Assembly: GCF_032854445.1 (NCBI RefSeq)
Contig: NC_088302.1
Coordinates: forward strand, 49,754,046-49,818,045
Source of the DNA: Liolophura sinensis
Lineage: Eukaryota; Mollusca; Polyplacophora; Chitonida; Chitonidae
DNA: 64,000 nucleotides
Direction of reading: 5' to 3'
Under the pieces are notes generated by a model. That model worked only from the letters and a program-made list of their open reading frames with translations, was not told the DNA's origin and made no database searches. Positions within the stretch are counted from its first letter, which is position 1, and every line of letters starts with the position of its first letter. Position numbers and translations under genes: made by a program. Of the stretch, positions 28,545-39,400 are shown piece by piece.

Positions 28545-30172
28545 ACTGCATGATGGAACATCTTACAGTGTCTTAACATTTATAAAGTTTATATTATGGG
28601 ACGCTCATTGAAGCATTTTCTTGACAGTTAGTTTCATGCTTGTTATGTAGTTGTATTTATTATATGTGTTCTCTTGGGAGTCGTGATGATTTCTCGTTCC
28701 GATGAGATGTGGTACAAAAGTATTGCTATATCGTCGAGAGGGATGTGGTACGTTGCAAAAGCGGTGTTATATTATGATGTTCTGAACCGATGGGGTGCAA
28801 TAGAGAGGCATTATTATGGCATGTTGTTATATCATTCTGAATCGGTGTCTGATACAAAAACATTGTTATAACATGTTATACAGGAATGAGACGATACGGT
28901 GTAGTACAAAAGCATTATTGTTGCTCTATGGCACAGAAGCATTCTTTGGTCATCCTGCATGAACCGGTGAGGTGTGTTACATAGGCGATATATCATGCGG
29001 TTAACTTGTCCTGAACGTGTGGTAGCAATAGGCCTATCTCAGCTATCTTGCGTCCTATAGGATTACACTTGGATTTGTGGACTGTATACAGTCTGTGTGA
29101 AAAGTCCTGAATATTTGACTAGAACATTATTAGCCATTTTCATTAGTAATCGTAAAAAGATGTATGTTTACTTCTTTGTGCTGCTCTTGTCTGTGACTGC
29201 TCATAATCCGAGACTTTGAACTGGTTGCCTATTTAATGACAAATGCCTAAATATATTTACGTATACAGCAGATTGTACGTGAAACCACTACTGTAACGAA
29301 TAAAAGCGGTTTCACATTCATCTGTTGACATTTAAAAGTTATAGAAATAAAATTGCGTTATGATAGTTAAAGCTAGCAGTGTTTTGTTTTGTTTCGTAGG
29401 AACAGAATAGGCTTCTAGCTACTAACGGTCGTCTAAGGTGTGTTAGGCGGTTAAGCGTCATTTAGCCGACTATCGTAGGCAGGCTGCGTGCCCAAAAAAT
29501 TGACTGTGCCATCTGGCAAAGGTAAAACTGCCTAATACTAGGCCGGTTCAGCATGAACGGCTATGTGGTCACTCTGCAGCAATTTGATTCTGTCAATAAT
29601 GATAACTGTTAAATTTACTTAAAACATAAACGAGTTATATTCACATGTGTAAATACAAGAAAACGAAGGTAATTTCTTTCATTTTCATTTTTGACACAGT
29701 TTGTAAACAAAGGGTAATAACTCTCTCAGCAGAGTCCAGGCGAAACAGCAGCAACGTATGTGTTTTGGTGGTTTGTGAGCTTTTAAAGGTCTTTACTGTT
29801 CTGAAAAAGCTGATGTGTACGTATTTTTCTCCAATTCATAAATTAACTTTCAAAAATGAAGCACATGATCCTTATAAATCCCAAATATTTTCTTATTTTA
29901 TTCTTACTGGGAATACCTCGTACCAAAGTAATTCGGTTCCAAGCTGTGTAAAGACACGTGCTATTTTCCACCATTGGGCTGTTGCATGCTACTGGTGTGG
30001 GGCCGTGTTTTTAAAGCATACACTGAGTTGTGTATCAATTTTAGTACAATTCTACTATTCACTCATTCCATTTACATTGAATGCTCGGTCGTAATAAAAC
30101 CTGTTCTACATATAGTATCAGTGGAGTTAGCGGGGTTATAGACTATGCTTTCTAGAGCTTTATTTCAGTACT

Positions 30173-30405
30173 TTAGGCTAAATATACAGAATGGATGGGC
30201 TTTTGTCTATCCGGAGATCCGGATGGATTGGGCAGGAATGGTATGTATCTGGACATTGGACAGGCCGACAGCCATCGGCCCACCAAAGGTAGCTCATAGA
30301 TAGACAGGTCACGAGACACGGCTTGCCCTAAAGTTGTCTCCCTTGGAACTGAATCTTCTTCCAAGTCTATTGTCAGTGTTGCAGATCGCTTTTCCCGACT
30401 AGTTC
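30173..30405 (-). CDS. SLC23-A exon 12: cytoplasmic tail and stop
   Basis: 233 nt, acceptor aactttcag, stop TAA at 30,173. Begins TSREKRSATLTIDLEEDSV and carries DLSIYELPLVGRWL and SRYIPFLPNP, the tail motif of animal SLC23 (YDFP.G...R..F..YIP). An AATAAA (reverse strand, 30,159-30,164) follows the stop by eight bases. Confidence 0.92.
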
Positions 30406-33400
30406 CTGAAAGTTCACACCAAACGACAGTCAGTTTAACTTCTTGAATACGTGCTTTATAAGCGTCGTGTGGGATACATTATCGATGCATAGGCCTCTAT
30501 AGGTCTGGACCGCTGTTGTCTTTGGTCTTTATGACGTTAAACCCAAAGTATTTGTTCACTCACTCATCCTTCGTCCTTAATCCAGACATGTCGCATTACA
30601 GGCAATCGTATATGCTATTAAATCGTTGGTCGTATATATGGACGGTGCAGGTCAATTGATCAGCCGACTTTTCCTAGAAGAACACATTTGCTGTTCTCTG
30701 GGGCGCCGATTCAACAAAGCCGGTGTTGACTGAGATTAAGACTTAGCGGCACAGACCTGGTGAGGTACCGGGTACTACGTTTTCTGCACCTATACACTTA
30801 ATTCTGCCCCCTGCTTTGTACATTAAATAGAGTACAAGTAGGTAAATATCTGAGACTAGGACATTGCAATACACACCTGGTACAATTGTGTACACCAGGA
30901 CTTATCTACTCTGAACAAATACATACAATTTTGCTCCCTTCCTTGTATTCTAAATACAGAGTGCAAAGTAGGTAAACAACGGGGACTGGGATATTGTAGC
31001 ACAAACCTGGTACAGTTGTGTCCAGGAAAATAGCCACAAGTACGCCCACCACCAGAGGTGTCCCCAAGAACGCCATCAGCGTGCTATCGGCTTCACGGGA
31101 GCCTGTAAAGTATATTAACTTGGTCTAAGTTACACAAATGCGGTCTGAAAACTTTATTACCCAAACTACCCTATAGGACATCTGAAAAGTGAATAAATAC
31201 GTCATTTCCTGTCACGGATATGCTGCAAAATTTGACAGGTGGACATAAGCATTTGCTTAAAGGAGAAGACTCTCTTTGAATAAAGTATTCACCATCACAA
31301 CGGTCATTTTCATGCAGATTCCAAATATGGCTTTCAGGATTCTATTTACAGCGAATAAAATGCAAAAATCAGTATGTTGTACTGTGGACTTTGTGTCAGC
31401 TGACATCAGCTGAAACAAATCCGTGACGTTACTGTGCTTCAGCTTGTTCAATGTCGTCCAAAAAGTCTGCAATCTTTGACTATTGCTTTAACTGCCATGT
31501 GACATATGTTATCTGTTGCCATGGTTATAATCAACTAACCTTACAAAGGAAGAGTGTCTCGAACTCCATCCTAGCATCGAAAAGCCGATATACCAATTTG
31601 TTTTAAGTTAAGGTCTGTGGTTAACTTTAAGTTTGTTCATTAACGCATCTTGGTGAGAATCGTTATCTAATTTTAAGCGTGGTTTAGGGATGTTGATGTA
31701 GACCAACCACATACCTGTATTAAAAGTACCCGGATGTTCTTTTAACCACGTAGGAATCACAGTTCCGGCCATGATGGCGATGCCTAGAACGCCTTGACTG
31801 CGAGTTGACCATAGGTCAATCTGCTTTAGATTTGATAACGCTGCGCCGACGAGTAGAGCGAGGGATATGAACACTGGGCCTGCGAGAACTGGTTTGGGAA
31901 TGGCGACGAAGACAGCACCTAATTTCCCACAGATGCCCATTAGGATCAGGAAGATACCGGATATGATGAACGCCCGTCTGCTGGGAACCTGGAGGAGAAA
32001 TTACAGATTTTTTAGTGAGAGTGATCTCCCTTGATCGCGAAACCGTCCATAAATGGATGTAGAAACGACACACTACAAAAGGTACGTCGTTAGACCGAGA
32101 TTAATCTGGAATGAAAGACTAGGGTGGATGTAGGAGGCTACCGAAATAAACAAAAATAGGGTATTGTTTAGCAAGATCAGCTTTTTACGATTTTTTTACT
32201 TACAGGTAATTTTATACCTAATTGTACCTTTCGCTAAAATTAAACATGGGATCTTTGGTTAGGACTTCATTGTTTATTTACTACACTTATACGAATAGAG
32301 CGAGCGTTGTAGTGGGAAGAAACCAGGAGAAACCTACGACCAATAGGAAGATGGACTTGAGTTTAATGACTGCATTGATGAGAGGCTTGTGAGCCAATGT
32401 GCTGCGCTACCACGCTAACCACTCTACTACGTAGACCGCGTTTGAGCTTGCTGCATTCTTAATTGTAGCTAGCAAAATAATACCATGTGGGCCTATCTAG
32501 AATGCATCTTTCACAAGGCCTTTGTGTCTGCCCGTCCGCACAAAGACGCGTATAGAAACCGTGTGGGTTTTTTTCCTGGCTCTCAATCTTACCAATCGCC
32601 GATGAGGATGGACTGATGTATATACCTTGGTTATTCCAATGATGCCTATCATGTTGCTGAAGGAGGTAGTGACGTAGCCCGCTCCCATGACCCCAGCCAG
32701 AAGACTCCCCAGCCCCTCCACCATGAGGCCGCGATTAATAGCGTGTGGGGGAGGGACAGGCACTCGGCTCTGTACCGTCGTCTGTACGTAGTCGCCAATA
32801 GATTCCAGCATGCTGCCGAAAATCGCCACGGTCAGTGTAACAACAAAGGAGATCTTTAAAGACGGATCCCTGTACTGACCTGTGGACGCAAGACAATAAA
32901 TAAGGTCTTGTCCAGGTTTATTTATTTATTTGATTTGAATTGTTGTTTGTACGCCGTACTCAAGAATATTTTCGATATAGTCGGAGAAAACCGGGCAGAG
33001 CCCGGGGGAAACCCACGACCATCAGCAAGTCGCTGCTAGATCTTTCTGTCCAGATATGATAGTCTGTTTAATTTGGGAGAGGGGAGACCAGAACACCATG
33101 TAACGATAGGGAACATTTTAGCCTATCATCAGATGTGAAGTTCTGTACACGCTAACTCCCCAGTATAGAATACTTACAGCACAGAGAGCAAACCGAGAGC
33201 CGTGAGCAGTTTATGTAAATGTTTAAATAGTAGTAAATTACACGTCCTCTAGCACCATGGCTTAAGCCGAATTAGGTAAAGAATTGGGCAGTGATGTTAA
33301 TTGCAGTTTATTACACGTCACTGGTCTACAATTATTCAAAAATGCTGTCTTGTCATCAGATTTAATGTACAAACACATTAAAACAATGAATAACGCGATT

Positions 33401-36400
33401 ATGGCAGTTGAAACATATATGTATATGTTTCACTCGACATTCAGAGTAATTCTTACTGTCTTATCAAAGTGTAAACTGCACATGAGGAAACCTAGTACCT
33501 AGTTATGAGGTAAACTGCACACGAGGAAACCTAGTATCGACATATATAGCCAGTGCAGGGGCAAAAAGTAAAACATTGAAAACGTTACTGGCTATTGAGA
33601 GTAACAAGAGTAGGAGTTGCCCTTACAATACCACGCGATTCAGACATATCGTGGAATACAGCACATCAGCCAACAATGTGGTATGGAATGACACAAGGCC
33701 GCCCTGGTTTGGGATTTTCCTGGAATGTATCGCAGTAGTTAAGAAGCACATAGTTCCACTCTGGCTTAGAACTTTTTTAACAGTTTTCACGGGTTTGAAA
33801 ACACACAGTGCGGCGCTGGCGTTGTATCTTGCCCCACAGTTTTGTTTGGTCAAAAAGAACACAGTGCCGGATTTGTTTTTGATATTAATGAACTACTCCG
33901 CTTGGATGAAAACGACTTAGTACCTTGGGGTCAAGGATTTGTTTTGGAAGGATAATGAAATGACATGACCATATTAATATCGTCTATGTTACATACATAT
34001 GATCTTGTCACCGTAATACGTCTTATCGTTGCACTGTGACGTTATACCTTAATCATTCATTCATTGGTATGCTGGTTTAGAAGTGCCATAGCAGCATTGT
34101 ACAACTGTCTACGTAGTAATAGTGGGCATGTTAAGCTTCACTCTCATATATATATCCAACCAGCTCAACAAGTCGGGCAAAAAGCAGAGATTGGTCGATT
34201 CGATGGCGGATTACTGTGATTAAAGGAGTGTTATTTCTGCTTCATTGAGGCAGCACTAAAAAAAAAAGCAAGGTGAATTGATAAAGACTGGGATAGTCTG
34301 AATTGCTTTACTAAATTATGAAAATATTGCAGTGAATTTAAACCGATAGTTTCGTTAGCGTATTCGGAAACAAAATATTTCTGTCCCTTCCACTTTGCCT
34401 GGTGTGACGTTACCCACGAACACATGGCATCATGAATCGCTGACGTATATCCACAAATGACGCAGCCCTTTCAAACGCTCTTGACGTCATCCCAGCATAA
34501 ATGCCTTACTCAACGTCATATCTGCCTGATTCGATGTCATACAGGGAATATTATCAACTCATACCAGGAAAATTTTACGGACATAGCTAAAGATTTTGTT
34601 TTTCAGGGAATCTTCAGTTATATGGGTTAAATAGTGTTTTTCATCAAAATCCTATTGAAACATAGTGTGAGGCCTACTCCGTTGGATTTCTTTCATATCA
34701 TTGTAATATTTCTACCCAATTTGCATTCTGATCAGAGTGGCACTTTAATACTGTTTGTTGTGCTCATTATGTTTCGACTGATTTTTCACCTACCTGGGTT
34801 AGGTAACCTGAAAATGGTCGCTTGTCTTATAAGACAATTAATTATTATTAGAGCTTGTCTTATTGACTCCGCAGCGAAGTCTGTTCTGGCCTGGTATTGT
34901 AACACACTTCTGTCTTCTGGAAACACTCCACACACGGTGAAAATGTAGGATATGATCCAGCCAATTAGCACAGACAACAATACCTGAAAAAAGAAGTATA
35001 CATGATGTGATATGTATACATGGAAATGCATGTATGATTTTTAGTCAGCACAGGCAGTAAAACCAGAGTAGCTGCGACAGTGTGATGTCAAATGGCCACA
35101 CGTAAGCGGTGAAATCCAGCCTCTTGTCAATTAACATCAGGGTTTTCTTCCAACTGTTTATGTAAATGCGCGTATAGTATCAACGTATACGTCCCCATGT
35201 ACCATTATGGCTGAAGTATATAAAGGTTACACATAAATGCAGTGACGATAATAACAATGTATTAGATGTCACTAGTGTAGCTTACTTTTACAATAGCCTC
35301 TATGACCGAGAAGAACTTTAGTCGCAGGTTTTATTCTCTAAATTTCGATTTAATTTCGTCACCACTGCTTAGCTGATAAGATGAAATCAGTGATCACAGT
35401 GATCATCAGTGATTTCCATCTAACCAGATACTATTCGCCACACTCTTTTCTCTGCTTAGAACGTTTAATAATTCACTAAATGATGTATCCATGGTAATCT
35501 TACCACCATAGCCATTGCCTTATCGTAATCGTAGCACTAGCTTAGTGAGGCGGTACACTGTCCAGTCTAGATACAACCATAGTATTTATTTATTTGATTG
35601 GTGTTTTACGCCGTACTCAAGAATATTTCACTTATACGACGGCGGCCAGCATTATGGTGGGTGGAAACCGGGCAGAGCCCGGGGGAAACCCACGACCATC
35701 CGCAGGTTGCTGACAGACCTTCCCACGTACGACCACAGAGGAAGCCAGCATGAGCTGGACTTGAACACAGCGACCGCATTGGTGATAGACTCCTTGGTCA
35801 TTACGCTGCGCTAGCACGCTAACCAATTGAGCCACGGAGGCCCCCATATACAACCATAGTAAAGAAATAGTAAATTACAATGCTTACTTCTGTATGCCTA
35901 TGCGACGTTTAAATGATCTACTTACTGGGAAGAGTTCGAACAGCGGGAAGGGCACAAATTTGAATCCACCTCGCCTGCTCCATGTGGGCAATGGTACGTT
36001 ATATCTGTTCACGTACTGAGATAAAATGATGATGACGACGATGTTCCTGTCAATGAGAAAGTTACAATTGTGAACATAAAATATGAATATCATTCGTCAG
36101 TTGTTGTATTTTGAGATTTAAATTTCCTATCGGCTCAACGCTTGTTTTTAGGGATAAACTATAGGCCTACATGTTTAGATAGGAATAAAATCCGAGTTTA
36201 TTCAAAGGCAATTGTATGAAAATGGTATTAAACATCAATCGTGTCAAAGACAAACATCTTACATGCACGACACTCCCCAATGGATTTCAGCCAAGGTAGA
36301 TATAAATCCCTGCGCGGAGATTCCAAGGAGCAGAATGAGACATGTGATGGAAATCGGTCCCATGACCCTCAGCAACAACCCGCCCAGGCCCAAGGCGCCA

Positions 36401-39400
36401 ACCAGAATCTCTACACCGGAAGCCACCATGAGAGAGCCATGGACCTGTGTGAAATGCCAAACGAAAAATAAGCACGAAAAGCCAAAATCCATTTGATCAG
36501 AATATTCTGTACATTTATCCTCGTGGATTCAATCCTATTATAGATAACAATGTAGGTCAGTCAAGCTTGTTTTGTCTTCAGTCACGTGATTGATATAGGT
36601 CCTACCCCGGTAATTACCCAAAGTCAGGTGGATAAATGAAATGCCTTATTGCAAATTATTTGAATGTTATAACACAAAAATCCAAAGAATAAAACCGGTG
36701 TGATACTTAGAAAATGGTCACACATACCAAAGCTACACATGGTGAATGATCATTGGTGTATTACGTTGTAGTCAGGAATGAAACTCGTCTAAAAAATGAG
36801 AAGACTTCTAAGATTGTAGAAAGAGAATTCCTGAATAAGTTGGCTCTTACCTTACTCCACTGTGTCATCCAAGGCTTGTCTGACATCGACACTGAGTTGT
36901 TGGCCGACAGAGTAAAGTTGGCTTCTGTGAGCAGAAATCGAATTGATATTATATGGTAAGAACCAGTTAAAGTATATAGACCTGCGGATGAGGGATACAT
37001 CGTGTGTTCAGGTCGGTTTATATGTATCAAATGCCAAGGGACATTTGATAAAGTTTTGTTAGTGAACAGCTGCCCGGGCATCCTGTGAGGCTACACGACT
37101 TATCAGCGGTTTGCCATGTATACTCGTGAGGTCCTTGTTGGCGTACTCGCGTAATATAATTACGATGTCCACAGCATACAGAGTAAAAACAGGGTTCAGT
37201 TTCATAAAGATTTTGTACATGCACGATAATCACATATACAGGACAATGGTACGGTAAAAATGACGTACAAAATATGGTATGACAAATGCACGATAAAAAA
37301 AATGTCGTACGCCGCTTTGTGAAACTGGAGTCTTAGCAGCAACGACAGTGTGATAGGTAGCAAATGGTCACGAGTAACCCGTAAAATACGGCCTCTTGTC
37401 AATTTAAAGTTTCATTCTAAGTGTTCATGTAAATTCATAAATAGAAGCAAATTACACGCCCCCTAGCACCATGGCTTAAGTAGAATTGGGTAAATGCAGT
37501 GGTGTTAACTGCAATTTATTAAATTTCACTGGTCTAGAATTACTCAAAATGGAGTGTTGTCATCACATTTAACATTCACTAACACTGAAACAATATAAAA
37601 GGACCAGGCCTCCTAAAAGGTATTGCTCCCACAATAGTTAATCTACCCTTGACCAAAGAGTTCGAGTGCTCGAATCGAGCTCGAGTTGACTCGGCTGTGG
37701 CTTCAAGTCAGAAGGTTTGCCAGCTATCTGCCGAAATTCCGTGGTTTTTCCTCCAGCTCTGTGGATTCGGCCACCCATAAACCTGCCCGACCGACTGATT
37801 ATATGTAAGTAAAATATCCCTGAACACAGGCTGAAACAGGAATCAAATAAATAGACAAATCAATTGAAATTATGAGCGGGCCAGTATAGCTAGTGTTCTC
37901 CTCTTGCTCACCTGAGAATTCTGACGTCCGGCACCCCCAGGCCGGGTCGCTAGCCGCGTTAAGAAAGATCAGTATGGACAGAATGGACGGACCTTGAAAT
38001 ATGGGCAGTCTGGTAATTACACAACAGCCGGTTAGAGAGTAGAATACGCTAGTCGTGCATAAAGGGTACAAAACTGTAATTTAGTTGAGTCTCAGAGGCA
38101 GTTTAGGTCTAATGGACTAGATACCCATTCTTTGCATAGCAATGTTCATAGAATATATTTGTGAGATAAACGAGCTTATTGTTTACCTGTCAGTGAATAT
38201 AGCTTCAGTATATATATTAGTCAAGGAAGTCAAACCAAATTCTTTCCTTGTCGCTTGTACGTACATATATACTTTACATGGTTATCAAAAAAGAATCTTC
38301 TCTAAACGGTGAGACATTAAAATCTCCTCAACTATGTCATAGACAACAATCAGCCATACAAGCAAATCACATATTCAGTATACGCTACCGAACATTATTA
38401 CAGTCACTGTGTAGATGTCAAGGAATGCAACGGCTTCCCACCTCAATAATACAGTGTATCCCATAATCAAATAAAAAGTAAGCAATATAACATGAACAGA
38501 ATTTACAAAGTTTTCTGCATGGATGAGCGTGTGGCTTTGGGAGTGGCGCATAGGGCTGTATTTACCTGGAACCGAGTAGTGTTTGAAGTATAGTAGAGAC
38601 ACCGCACATGACAGTTGTGGTAGAGTACAGCGACGCGGCGAACTCCTGGTCGGAACATATGAACTCTGCTATGACAACAGCCATGTTGACACAGGAGAAG
38701 ATGTTACACATTGCGATCTGTAAACAAACGAGAAATGACGATTCAGGAACCTTAGAGATCTACAAATGGACATCTCATTTGTCATTACAAGTTGGCTGTG
38801 ATATTGTGATATAACGATTTTGATATCTGGATTTGTTGTCACAGCCCAGAACACCTTATTAGTTAAATAGCGTTATAACTTACCTTCAGCCTGCCAACGA
38901 AAAAAGTCGGCGGAGTATATTTAATATCTAAATTTATAACTTCAGCCATTTAATTTGCATATCCAAGAACATTAAACAATAAGGAATGTGTTCTCTCATC
39001 GTGCCATAACGGTGTGATAATTATACAACACCGAACTTCATCACTTCATGACGTTGATTCTTGCACGCAAACGTTTGTGTGGGTGGAGCATTCGTTGTGC
39101 GCATGGTGATTAGGTGACTTGGACGTCATCGGTTCCTTATTAGCTCACAAACTCGTTTCTGCACACGCTATACAAAGGAATCTGACAGACAGTACGGCTT
39201 TCAGTTTCCTTTCTGAGAACTTCCACTTTTGAGAAAGGACGTATGTTCGAGTAAATAAGTAATGTATTTAAACTTGAACCATACACGTGCGTTTCAGTCT
39301 ATTCTATGAGTCGGGCGACTGAAATACGGACTATGAAATATTCGACCGTGTGCAGGCAGTTACAATCTTCATGTATGATCACACAAATCACAGCCGGTTT

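Larger units (their letters stand above)
22830..30150. other. Intergenic region between TRP and SLC23-A
   Basis: Convergent 3' ends of the two genes face this 7.3 kb. Open frames of up to 149 codons (26,396-26,845 and 29,645-30,094 on +) show no family I recognise and no splice support. Contains two TA and one TG microsatellite and one SINE fragment, listed separately. Confidence 0.5.

Noticed and set aside
29645-30094. 149-codon open frame next to the SLC23-A 3' end
   Set aside because: Unrecognised, A/T-driven composition, no support beyond being open.
38875-38935. Possible extra SLC23-A exon ending TFFVGRLK|gtaag, and a look-alike at 55,210-55,290 in B
   Set aside because: Exon 2 (FGFQ, phase 0) joins exon 3 (IAM...) directly at the right alignment point; adding these pieces breaks length agreement with the family. 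Kept only as possible alternative exons.
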